Positions 1 through 6,392 of a stretch of DNA of 12,471 nucleotides are shown piece after piece; the stretch's first letter is position 1, and every line of letters begins with the position of its first letter. The stretch is from Anaerolineales bacterium (GTDB taxonomy: Bacteria; Chloroflexota; Anaerolineae; 4572-78; J111). A program made the translations under genes and the position numbers. The stretch is taken from positions 1-12,471 of the forward strand of contig JAAUSP010000185.1 of the NCBI GenBank assembly GCA_012032575.1, read 5' to 3'. The notes beneath the pieces are model-generated. The model saw only the letters and a program-made list of their open reading frames with translations. It ran no database searches and had not been told where the DNA came from.

Positions 1-1
1 C

Positions 2-215
2 GGTGGGACGATTGGCCTGGTGCAGGAAGGTGACTCGATCACCATTGACGCCGACCAGGGTTTGCTCCAACTGAATCTTTCCGATGAGGAACTGGCCCGG
101 CGGCGCGATCAGTGGCAGCAGCCCCGCCCCCCGCTACACTTACGGCGTGCTGGCTAAATACGCCCGGCTGGTTTCCACCAGCAGCCTGGGCGCGGTCACC
201 GATCTTAATTTGTAA
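2..215 (+). CDS. ilvD: Dihydroxy-acid dehydratase, C-terminal end (partial, apparent frameshift)
   Basis: This is the last ~70 codons of dihydroxy-acid dehydratase (branched-chain amino acid synthesis, 2,3-dihydroxy acid to 2-keto acid); the 5' part lies outside the window. From base 2 the frame reads [16 protein letters not shown], then [13 protein letters not shown], both typical of the IlvD C-terminal domain. After the C-run at 127-132 the original frame gives PPLHLRRAG and stops at 155-157. Dropping one C moves into the next frame, which reads [15 protein letters not shown] and AVTDLNL and stops at 213-215. That matches the usual IlvD ending (RYxxGVLAKYAxLVSSAxxGAVTD). So I see one gene with a one-base excess in a C6 run, probably a consensus error. 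The identification is strong; whether the gene is intact is not certain. Confidence 0.85.
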
Positions 216-244
216 AAGCGCCGGGGACGGGAAACCGGAAAAAT

Positions 245-277
245 AGACCTCATAGGTTTTAAAAACCTATGAGGTCT
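245..277. repeat. Near-perfect 33-bp palindrome between ilvD and galK
   Basis: Arms 245-260 and 262-277 are perfectly complementary (16 bp) around a single central base at 261; the outer arm reads AGACCTCATAGG. The inner T/A tract would open to form the loop. It lies 29 bp after the ilvD stop and 16 bp before the galK start. No U-tract follows on either strand, so it is not a classic intrinsic terminator, although it could stall polymerase or stabilise the ilvD 3' end. The perfect symmetry is what a dispersed REP-like palindrome would show; copy number cannot be judged from one window. Confidence 0.7.
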
Positions 278-293
278 TAAATATGGAAAATTT

Positions 294-1442
294 ATGACCC
301 TCAAAGATAAAACAGCTCAACTTTTTAACCAGCACTTTGGTGCAGCGCCCACCCGTTTTTTCCGTGCGCCGGGCCGAGTGAATTTGATCGGCGAGCATAC
401 CGATTACAACGATGGCTTTGTGCTGCCCTGCGCCATCAACTACGAGACGGTTATCGCCGCCGCGCTCCGCTCAGATGGGCGGGTCCGGGTAGTGGCCGCC
501 GATTTTAACGAGCAGGTCAGCGAATTCGATCTGGCGGCTGAAATTAGCCCCGATCCGGCGGCCCCCTGGAGCAACTATGTGCGCGGGGTCGCCTGGGCCT
601 TACGGCAGCGGGGGTACGCGCTGGGTGGGGCTAATCTGGTTATTGCCGGCAATGTGCCCAAAGGTGCGGGGCTGAGTTCATCGGCCTCGCTGGAGGTGGC
701 CGTGGGTTTGGCGCTGACCCGACTCAGTGGCCTCGACGTTGACCTGAAAACGCTCGCTCTGGCCGGCCAGCAGGCCGAGAATGATTTTGTGGGGATGCGC
801 TGCGGCATTATGGACCAATTTATTGCCGCCCTCGGCCAGACCGACCACGCCCTGCTGATTGACTGCCGCAGCCTGGACGAGCAGGCCGTACCGATTCCGC
901 CGGGGGTGGCGGTGATTATTGCCAACAGCAATGTCAAACGCGGGCTGGTGGACAGCGAATACAATACCCGCCGCCGCGAGTGTGAGACCGCTGCCGCCCA
1001 CTTTGGCGTGCCGGCCCTGCGCGATGTGTCGCCCGATGTTTTTGCCCTGCACGCCGATGAGTTGGATGAAACAGTCGCCCGGCGCGCCCGCCACGTCATC
1101 ACCGAGAATGCCCGGACTGAAGCAGCGGCTGAGGCCCTCGCTCAGGGCAATTTGAAGCGCATGGGTCAACTTATGGCCGAGTCGCACCTTTCTATGCGCG
1201 ACGATTTTGAGATTACTGTGCCGCCCATTGATGCCCTGGTTGAGATTATCGGCGAGGTTATTGGCGAGGCCGGCGGGGTACGGATGACCGGCGGCGGTTT
1301 TGGCGGCTGCGTGGTTGCCCTGGTCCCGCAGGAGTTTGCCCCTGCTGTGGAAGCGGCCATTGCCCAAAAATATCCAGCCGCTTCCGGTCTACAGGCGACC
1401 GTTTATATCTGTCAGGCCTCGGCCGGGGCAGGAGAAATGTGA
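294..1442 (+). CDS. galK: Galactokinase
   Basis: This is a cytoplasmic GHMP-family kinase that phosphorylates galactose to galactose-1-phosphate (Leloir pathway). It has 382 aa, the same length as the E. coli enzyme. Visible landmarks: the galactokinase signature [12 protein letters not shown] at residues 27-38; the GHMP glycine/serine ATP loop [14 protein letters not shown] at 119-132; CGIMDQF at 170-176, with Asp174 as the expected catalytic base and Arg28 as its partner; and the third motif MTGGGFGGC at 331-339. The ATG at 294 is preceded by only a weak GGA about 7 nt upstream; GAGG in the preceding palindrome is too far to be a good ribosome site. No galT or galE is adjacent, so the gene is not in a compact gal operon here. 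The frame is intact throughout, unlike several neighbours. Confidence 0.96.
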   Translation: MTLKDKTAQLFNQHFGAAPTRFFRAPGRVNLIGEHTDYNDGFVLPCAINYETVIAAALRSDGRVRVVAADFNEQVSEFDLAAEISPDPAAPWSNYVRGVAWALRQRGYALGGANLVIAGNVPKGAGLSSSASLEVAVGLALTRLSGLDVDLKTLALAGQQAENDFVGMRCGIMDQFIAALGQTDHALLIDCRSLDEQAVPIPPGVAVIIANSNVKRGLVDSEYNTRRRECETAAAHFGVPALRDVSPDVFALHADELDETVARRARHVITENARTEAAAEALAQGNLKRMGQLMAESHLSMRDDFEITVPPIDALVEIIGEVIGEAGGVRMTGGGFGGCVVALVPQEFAPAVEAAIAQKYPAASGLQATVYICQASAGAGEM

Positions 1443-1476
1443 TTTTTTAATCACTAAAAAATGAAAGTCAGTCTTT

Positions 1477-1522
1477 GTGGGGCGTGGGGCGTAGCATATC
1501 TATGTTACGCACTACGCACCAC
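1477..1522. repeat. Imperfect 46-bp palindrome downstream of galK
   Basis: Arms 1477-1498 and 1501-1522 (22 nt each, 2-nt centre) pair with 18 Watson-Crick pairs, 2 G-U pairs and 2 G-A mismatches; the inner arm reads CGTAGCATA against TATGTTACG. It sits between the convergent galK (ends 1442) and the YtkA-like gene (ends 1560). No T-run follows directly. It probably folds in either transcript and could protect 3' ends. It shares no obvious sequence with the other palindromes of the window. Confidence 0.6.
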
Positions 1523-1529
1523 CCAATTG

Positions 1530-1561
1530 AAGGCTTTGGGAACTGCCTTAAGCTCTTTTTT
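1530..1561 (+). terminator. Weak candidate terminator after galK
   Basis: A 5-bp stem AAGGC (1530-1534) / GCCTT (1545-1549) with a 10-nt loop is followed, after AAGCTC, by six T at 1556-1561. It is placed correctly to end galK transcription, about 90 nt beyond the stop, and overlaps the stop of the convergent gene. The stem is short and the T-run is not immediately adjacent, so the call is weak. Confidence 0.25.
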
Positions 1562-2108
1562 AAGCCTCTTTCAACCCCGTGGCTGACCGCCGCCACAGAT
1601 AAATTCCCACGACAATCGCCAGGATAATAAAGGGAATAGCCAAACCGAGCAGCAAACCCAGGCTGAGACCCTGGGTGACAGTTTCGGTGAAGTCAACCTG
1701 GGCTTGACCGGGTTCGTCTGTGATGGTTACGGTAACATCCCACTGGCCGGTTTTTTGCACCTCAAAATGAGCCACGTAATCGTAATCATTGCCGGCGTTC
1801 TTGTGGCTCCCCTCGGCAGTGAGGGTTTCACCGCCTTCACGGGGCGTAGCACGAATGTTGACCACAGCATCGCGCCTGAGTTGACTGGTTTGAATATCCG
1901 TCACCCGCACCCACACGCTCATCTGCCCCACCGTCACCGGCAGGGGCGAAGTAGCCACGAGCAGGATGAAGGGGCCAACTCGCTCATCGCTGATCCTGAT
2001 TTTGCTGCCACCTGTGCCGGGGCCAATGGCCTGGACAACAGACGGCGCGAGCAGGCTAATGAACAGGAGAAAGCCAATAATAAATTGACGGGGGCGATAA
2101 GATTTCAT
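1560..2108 (-). CDS. Secreted, membrane-anchored YtkA/FixH-like protein
   Basis: 182 aa. The N-terminus (MKSYRPRQ, then a hydrophobic stretch ending near SVVQA, residues ~8-27) looks like a signal peptide. A beta-rich extracytoplasmic domain follows at ~35-145: VGPFILLVATSPLPVTVGQ, then VRVTD, DAVVNI, DYVAHFEV and TGQWDVTVTI. This is the pattern I associate with YtkA-like domains (PF13115). One transmembrane helix at ~150-172 precedes a short RR-containing tail. YtkA-like and FixH proteins are membrane-anchored and often occur with cytochrome oxidase or copper genes; a role in oxidase maturation is inference from the cox operon nearby. The frame is open further upstream, but that part would translate a palindromic element and precede the signal peptide, so Met at 2108 is chosen. 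No strong Shine-Dalgarno is seen. Confidence 0.68.
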   Translation of the reverse strand: MKSYRPRQFIIGFLLFISLLAPSVVQAIGPGTGGSKIRISDERVGPFILLVATSPLPVTVGQMSVWVRVTDIQTSQLRRDAVVNIRATPREGGETLTAEGSHKNAGNDYDYVAHFEVQKTGQWDVTVTITDEPGQAQVDFTETVTQGLSLGLLLGLAIPFIILAIVVGIYLWRRSATGLKEA

Positions 2109-2138
2109 TGAGAGCAACGGTACCTTATTACGAAAATT

Positions 2139-2185
2139 GGAGTCCAAACCAAGGTTTGGACATGCCAAAGCAAGCTTTGGACTCC
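2139..2185. repeat. Composite palindrome (two hairpins nested in one inverted repeat)
   Basis: The 47-bp unit begins GGAGTCCAAA and ends TTTGGACTCC, so it is an overall inverted repeat. Each half is itself a hairpin: GTCCAAACC/GGTTTGGAC on the left and CCAAAGC/GCTTTGG on the right, separated by ATG at 2162-2164. It can therefore fold as one long stem or as a two-armed cruciform. It lies just upstream of the YtkA-like gene (minus strand) and may be transcribed in its 5' leader. The compact dyad suggests a dispersed palindromic element. Confidence 0.6.
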
Positions 2186-2201
2186 TTCTATCCTTGTTAT
2201 T

Positions 2202-2338
2202 GTAACTGCTCAGCCCTGATGTCATCCTTCGACAGGCTCAGGACAGGTTTCGAGGCCGTAGGCCGAGAAATCTCTACCGCGTTGCACCGGCCTTGGAGAT
2301 TTCTCCCTTCGGTCGAAATGACATGGCTGAGTAGTTAC
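2202..2338. mobile_element. Putative MITE-like element with terminal inverted repeats
   Basis: A 137-bp segment is bounded by 14-bp terminal inverted repeats: 2202-2215 GTAACTGCTCAGCC, with the reverse complement of 2325-2338 matching 13 of 14. Inside are further complementary pieces: GATGTCAT near the left end against ATGACAT near the right, and GAGAAATCTC against GGAGATTTCTC. Nothing inside codes for a plausible protein. The element ends 2 bp from the stop codon of the DUF900 gene, so it abuts that gene's 3' end. No clear target-site duplication is visible. A non-autonomous, hairpin-forming transposable element is the best reading, but mobility is inferred. Confidence 0.55.
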
Positions 2339-2340
2339 TT

Positions 2341-3317
2341 TTATTTAAAGAATGATGACGTCAAAATCAGAGTCCGGTCATCAGGGTGGGGCATGGACAC
2401 CCGCCCGGTGCGAATGGCTTCCCACATATGCCGGAATAACAACCCCGCATTGCCAAGCGAGTCGGTCGAAAAGTAGGTGTGACCAAAAGTATCATATTTG
2501 CTATTAAAATCATCACAATCAATAGCGTAGACATTCTTGGACACTTTAGCCATATCTTCCGGCCCGGTATGGCCCATCCGGCGCGAAGCCACATCGTTCT
2601 TCAAATTGGCTACCTTGCTGGCCCGCAATGCCAGATCGTCTGAGGCAAAATAGACCACCACATTGCGGGCCGCATCACTAATATATTTGCCCCCGTGATC
2701 CTCCTCAAGTGACTCATTCACCACATCGGCAGCGGCCATAAAAATGTTGCGAAAGATAAGCGGCACGCCGCTGGGCCGGTAGTAGTGGACCACGTTATCA
2801 AAGGTGGCTCGCAGCACCCGGTTGCCATCGAGTGGGCCAGAATATTGATGCGCTTTAGACAGGGGTCACTCAAGGTGCTGTTATCATCACGCCAGCCGAT
2901 AAATTTTTCAAAGACGCGGGCAAAAGCATAACCACTGGCATCGGCGGCAATCTGGTCATCAAAATAATCCTGCACCGCACCCATATCGGCATCACAGGGC
3001 CAGATCATCGGCAGTACCAGAACCTCATTTTTTTTCTGCTGGTCAAACAGCCATTGCAGCAGTTCAGCCCTGGGAAATACGGACGGTTCCGGCAAATTTG
3101 AATAACCGTGCAGATACACCAAAATCTGGTTATAAGATGAGTTTTTTAACTCGTTCAGAAAATTCTCACTGCCAACCTCTTCATAGTCATCTATCGCATT
3201 GCGCCGGCAAAAGTAAACCGACTGCTGAGCCTGATTGTCACTCAGCTTAAAAGTGACTTTCCGGCCAACTTTCAATTTGATAGATTGGTCAAGAACGCGA
3301 TTAGTAACGAATAGCAT
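2341..3317 (-). CDS. DUF900-type alpha/beta hydrolase (apparent frameshift in the nucleophile motif)
   Basis: With one base restored this is a ~325-aa alpha/beta hydrolase. Residues 66-73 ILVYLHGY hold the oxyanion HG motif; VLPMIWPCD (~101-109) and a following DDQIAADASGYAFARVFEKF block resemble the DUF900 pattern of a WP strand followed by D..A..SA; NILAHSM (158-164) carries the nucleophile Ser163. At 2825-2826 the minus strand reads ATGGCAACC where ATGGGCAACC would continue as SMGNRVLRATFDNVVHYY, the usual G/AHSMGN motif. One C is missing on the plus strand. The second half, in the shifted frame, holds VVVYFASDDLALRASK (acid loop) and FGHTYFSTD (likely catalytic His) and stops at 2341-2343. 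A strong AAGGAGG lies 4 nt before the ATG, fixing the start. There is no signal peptide. The substrate is unknown. Confidence 0.75.
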
Positions 3318-3537
3318 GATTCCTCCTTATGAAGTTAGTTATCAATAGCCAGTAATCGTTTCCATTTCGTGCTGGTTACGGTTTTGAAACCGTATATCCT
3401 CACCGGATTTTAACCCGCACGGCGTTTCGGTAGGGGAGCAGATATTCACCCCGGCCCGCGCTGTGGCGGCTCAAGTCGGTTGAGGGTGGGTGGCGATAAT
3501 GTCAGCGCCACCATCAAACTATATTTTTAGCTGTAAA
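3318..3537. other. Intergenic region with two small hairpins
   Basis: This 220-bp gap separates the stop of the membrane ferredoxin from the start of the DUF900 gene, both on the minus strand. It contains a perfect 8-bp stem at 3377-3394 (TACGGTTT/AAACCGTA, 2-nt centre) and a 7-bp GC-rich stem at 3489-3512 (GGTGGCG/CGCCACC, 10-nt loop). The second could end ferredoxin transcription but has no T-run on the minus strand. The DUF900 ribosome site (reverse complement of 3322-3328) is at the left edge. No convincing promoter or coding sequence is seen. Confidence 0.45.
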
Positions 3538-5019
3538 TCATAACCCCATAAAAATTGTGCCACGCATTTCCATCGGTTGAAACATAATCCACAGCGCGGC
3601 AACCAGCATCAGCAAGGCCAGACCGCCCCAGGGCAGAAAGGCACGCAGGGCCACATTGCGATTTTGGTAGTGGCTGACCGCAATCTGAAAAGCCGTTACC
3701 AGCGACCCAAACAAACCCAGGTAAAGCAAAATTGCCTGGATGGGAAAAAGCCAGTCAAGGGGCACAACAGGCCCTAGCTGCCAATACGGTTGACCGGCAG
3801 CAAAGCCGCTGTCATTTAAATAAGCTTGCAGCACCGGGATCAGGGTTAAGGCCCCGGTGAGAAAATGAAAGGCGTAATGGGCCAGCCACATGCCGAAACC
3901 CAGCGGAGCCAGGCTGTAGATAAAACGGCGAGCAATCAGGCTTAACGGTTCGTGGGTATGGCCCACCGAAAGACGGCTGAACAAGCTGGTCACTGTTAAA
4001 AGTACAGCGGGAACAACGGTAAAACCAATGATAAAAATCAACAGCAGGCCGGGTATCTCGGAGGTGAGGCCGAGCCAATTGGCCAGGTTTTGCCGCAGCA
4101 CGTATACCGGGCTGATCATACCAAAAGCATTGAGATAAGCTCCAAACGTTAGCACAATCACCAGCGCGGCCAAATCCCAACGCTGGCTAAAACGGCCAAT
4201 CCCGGATCGGCGCGGATCGGTCCATAATTCCTGGGTCGGAATCCGGGCGATCAGGCCAATGTTATCATGCGGGCAGGCCTGAACACAATCCAGGCAGAAA
4301 GTACAATCCAGGTTGCCTACTTTTTTCTCCTGGAACAACCATAACTCGCAGCCGCGCTGGCCGGTGACTGCATTGCCGGCGATACAATCTTTGGTCCGGC
4401 AGGCGGCGCAGGTAGCAGCGCTGCGAATTTTAATCTCAGCCGGGCTGGTAAGCGAACCAAAAAAGTTAAATTGGCCCAAAGGACAAACATACTTGCAAAA
4501 AGCGGCCCCCTGAAAAAAGGTATCCACCACCAGCGCCCCCAAAAAATAAGCAGCGATGATCCAGGCCGTCCACCAGGGGCTGGCCCACAAGCTAAACAGT
4601 TCATAGGCGATAAAAAAAAGCACCAGCAAGCTTACAGCCAGCCATTTATGGCGTAGCGCCCTCGGTACCGCCCGTTGCCAGCCCAGGCGCAGGCCCAGCC
4701 AGCGCCCGACTTCGCGCGGCAGCATAAAAGGGCAGGCCATACAAAACAGATTGCCCACCATCAGCAGCGCCAGCACCACCAGGCCCCGGTAATGAACCCA
4801 GGCCGTCACCGTTGCCAGATTCTTGGGCGCTTGCTGCGGCCCAAACAGGCCATCAAAAACAATAAACCCACTGGCTATCAGCAGAACGCTTTGCAGCGTG
4901 CGCCGGGCGTGCCGCCAGCGCAAAAATGGGCCAATCAACGGCCAGGTTAACACATCGGCGGCTGAACGGCGGGGCAGACCGAGTATTTGGGTTGACTTGA
5001 GTAAAGAACGTGGTGTCAT
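3538..5019 (-). CDS. Polytopic membrane ferredoxin (NapH/CcoG/FixG-like)
   Basis: 493 aa with roughly ten hydrophobic helices and two ferredoxin-like cysteine sets. Cys229, 232, 235 and 239 form CTFCLDCVQACP, a classic 4Fe-4S motif. Cys194, 197, 202 and 214 could bind a second cluster. Two further motifs sit at helix ends, FCMACPF (Cys93, 96) and FCKYVCPLGQFN (Cys165, 169), as in NapH, NosR and CcoG relatives. A C-terminal membrane half follows with His344/His346 (GHTHEP) and His371/His375. Known relatives move electrons across or along the membrane; CcoG/FixG is implicated in copper reduction for oxidase assembly. Divergence from the cox operon suggests a similar role here, which is inference. 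The frame is open 33 codons upstream, but that part crosses the promoter, so Met at 5019 is chosen. No clear Shine-Dalgarno is present. Confidence 0.78.
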   Translation of the reverse strand: MTPRSLLKSTQILGLPRRSAADVLTWPLIGPFLRWRHARRTLQSVLLIASGFIVFDGLFGPQQAPKNLATVTAWVHYRGLVVLALLMVGNLFCMACPFMLPREVGRWLGLRLGWQRAVPRALRHKWLAVSLLVLFFIAYELFSLWASPWWTAWIIAAYFLGALVVDTFFQGAAFCKYVCPLGQFNFFGSLTSPAEIKIRSAATCAACRTKDCIAGNAVTGQRGCELWLFQEKKVGNLDCTFCLDCVQACPHDNIGLIARIPTQELWTDPRRSGIGRFSQRWDLAALVIVLTFGAYLNAFGMISPVYVLRQNLANWLGLTSEIPGLLLIFIIGFTVVPAVLLTVTSLFSRLSVGHTHEPLSLIARRFIYSLAPLGFGMWLAHYAFHFLTGALTLIPVLQAYLNDSGFAAGQPYWQLGPVVPLDWLFPIQAILLYLGLFGSLVTAFQIAVSHYQNRNVALRAFLPWGGLALLMLVAALWIMFQPMEMRGTIFMGL

Positions 5020-5046
5020 AAAGCAACGGTAAATAAGCCAAGATTG

Positions 5047-5075
5047 ATTATAACACGAGAAGGGATGATGGTAAA
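5047..5075 (-). promoter_or_regulatory. Sigma70-type promoter for the membrane ferredoxin
   Basis: On the minus strand TTTACC (5075-5070) is followed after exactly 17 bp by TATAAT (5052-5047), a perfect -10 box. Transcription would start near 5040, giving a leader of about 20 nt before the ATG at 5019. This also supports that start over the longer open frame. Confidence 0.6.
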
Positions 5076-5096
5076 GGAATTTATTATTCCATGGGT

Positions 5097-5125
5097 TTGA
5101 CAGCTTAAAGCTGGACATGTATAAT
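5097..5125 (+). promoter_or_regulatory. Consensus sigma70 promoter P1 for the cox operon, with spacer palindrome
   Basis: TTGACA at 5097-5102, a 17-bp spacer and TATAAT at 5120-5125 match the sigma70 consensus at every position and spacing. The leader to coxB would be about 190 nt. The spacer holds a perfect dyad CAGCTT-A-AAGCTG (5101-5113) that could bind a repressor dimer between the boxes; that function is inferred. The leader contains complementary GGGCG (5228-5232) and CGCCCC (5271-5276) pieces that could form a loose stem. Confidence 0.7.
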
Positions 5126-5184
5126 AGCCCAGCCGTGTGAAAAAATACACTAAAGTAATCACAAAGTTTTCCAAGTCAGATGGT

Positions 5185-5214
5185 TTGACAGGATTACGAT
5201 TGTTGGTATAGAAT
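5185..5214 (+). promoter_or_regulatory. Second sigma70-like promoter P2 for the cox operon
   Basis: TTGACA (5185-5190) is followed after 18 bp by TAGAAT (5209-5214), or after 16 bp by TATAGA (5207-5212). It lies 88 bp downstream of P1 in the same orientation and would give a leader of about 100 nt before coxB. Both promoters share the local string GGTTTGACAG or GGGTTTGACAG. Confidence 0.55.
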
Positions 5215-5322
5215 AGCGCCGTTCAAGGGCGAGCAACATCAACGCATGGCTATTTCCTCGCTTGCAAGCCGCCCCTTTTGACCTCGTGAGTAGACATATT
5301 CATAATAAAGGACAGAGGTTTA

Positions 5323-6363
5323 ATGCACTCAATCAGACCGACTCAGTTAAAACGTGTGGTTAAGGCGACTTCTTACACAGGCCTGCTGGCACTACTGCTT
5401 GGCTTAATGCCGGCAGTGGCCCTGGCTGCTCCCCCTTCTCCTTTAGACCCGGCTTCGCCCGCCTCCAGGTCTATCGCCAACTTGCACAATATTACCTTAA
5501 TTGTCGCTACTATCGTCTTCCTGATTGTTTGTGGGCTGCTTATTTACTCACTGGTACGCTTTCGGCGCAAATCCGCCGACGACCCGGAGCCGGATCAGAG
5601 CTTTCACGGCAACACCACTCTTGAAGTTATCTGGACCATCATCCCTGTCGGTATTTTGGCAGCGCTGCTGGTCTTAACTTATCAAACCCTGCAAGATATT
5701 AGCCCCAACCGCCCCACCGAAATGACCATCCGGGTGGTGGGCAAACAATGGCTATGGGAAATTCAGTATCCCGATCACGGTATCAAACTGACCAACGAAA
5801 TCAGAGTGCCGGTGAATACTGACATCAAAGTAGAAGTAACCTCTCAGGATGTGATCCATAGCTTCTGGATACCCCAGATGGGCGGCAAAACTGACGCAGT
5901 GCCGGGCTATTTGAACATTGCCTGGTTCAAGGCTGACCGTCCGGGTACGTTTCACGGCCAATGCGCTGAATTTTGCGGCCTGGCCCACTCGCAAATGCCA
6001 ATAGAGCTGGTGGTGCTGGACCAGAACAGCTTCGATGTCTGGGCCTCGTCTACCGCCGAGTTGCAGGCTAACTCCTCGGCGCAAGGCGAACTTCTATTTG
6101 GCACGTCGGGCTGCACCGGCTGTCATGCCATCAACGGTCAGGGCGGACAAATTGGCCCCGAACTGACCAATGTTTATGTGGATAAAGGCCCCGAATATAT
6201 TCACGAATCAATTATAAACCCAAATGTCGTGGTTGCGACCCAATGCCCCACCGGCGCTTGTCCGGCCGGAGTGATGCCTCAAAATTTCAGCGAAATCCTG
6301 AGCGAGGATGATATCAACGCTATCATCGAATACCTCAAGGAAGTCTCTGGGGCGACGGAATAA
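5323..6363 (+). CDS. coxB: Cytochrome c oxidase subunit II with fused cytochrome c domain (caa3 type)
   Basis: 346 aa. It carries the CuA electron-entry site and its own heme c. A signal peptide covers residues ~12-36 (ending VALAA); two helices follow at ~55-77 and ~100-121. The periplasmic cupredoxin domain has the aromatic patch KQWLWE (141-146) and CuA ligands His179 (DVIHSFW), Cys214, Cys218, His222 and Met225 (GQCAEFCGLAHSQM). The C-terminal cytochrome c domain has CTGCH (Cys264, Cys267, His268) and Met318 (GVMPQNF) as likely axial ligand. This makes it caa3-like. An extra Cys308/Cys313 pair just before the ligand Met is unusual. AGAGG lies 5-9 nt before the ATG. It is the first gene of the oxidase operon, 29 bp before coxA. 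Confidence 0.95.
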   Translation: MHSIRPTQLKRVVKATSYTGLLALLLGLMPAVALAAPPSPLDPASPASRSIANLHNITLIVATIVFLIVCGLLIYSLVRFRRKSADDPEPDQSFHGNTTLEVIWTIIPVGILAALLVLTYQTLQDISPNRPTEMTIRVVGKQWLWEIQYPDHGIKLTNEIRVPVNTDIKVEVTSQDVIHSFWIPQMGGKTDAVPGYLNIAWFKADRPGTFHGQCAEFCGLAHSQMPIELVVLDQNSFDVWASSTAELQANSSAQGELLFGTSGCTGCHAINGQGGQIGPELTNVYVDKGPEYIHESIINPNVVVATQCPTGACPAGVMPQNFSEILSEDDINAIIEYLKEVSGATE

Positions 6364-6392
6364 GTTCGGATAAACGTGAGGAGGAAAGATTA

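Noticed and set aside
678..1367. Minus-strand open frame of 229 codons opposite galK
   Set aside because: It is fully inside galK, has no ribosome site and shows low-complexity composition typical of antisense frames.
2109..2225. Longer N-terminus for the YtkA-like protein
   Set aside because: It would translate the composite palindrome and put 39 hydrophilic residues before a clear signal peptide.
2108..2476. Plus-strand open frame of 122 codons across the palindromes
   Set aside because: It translates the composite palindrome and MITE-like element and runs into the antisense of the DUF900 gene; no protein pattern.
3361..3400. CRISPR repeat or tRNA in the gap with the TACGGTTT hairpin
   Set aside because: There is a single hairpin, no repeated spacer array and no cloverleaf.
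5020..5118. Longer N-terminus for the membrane ferredoxin
   Set aside because: The added 33 residues would be read from the promoter region, including the proposed -10 and -35 boxes, and show no membrane or domain pattern.
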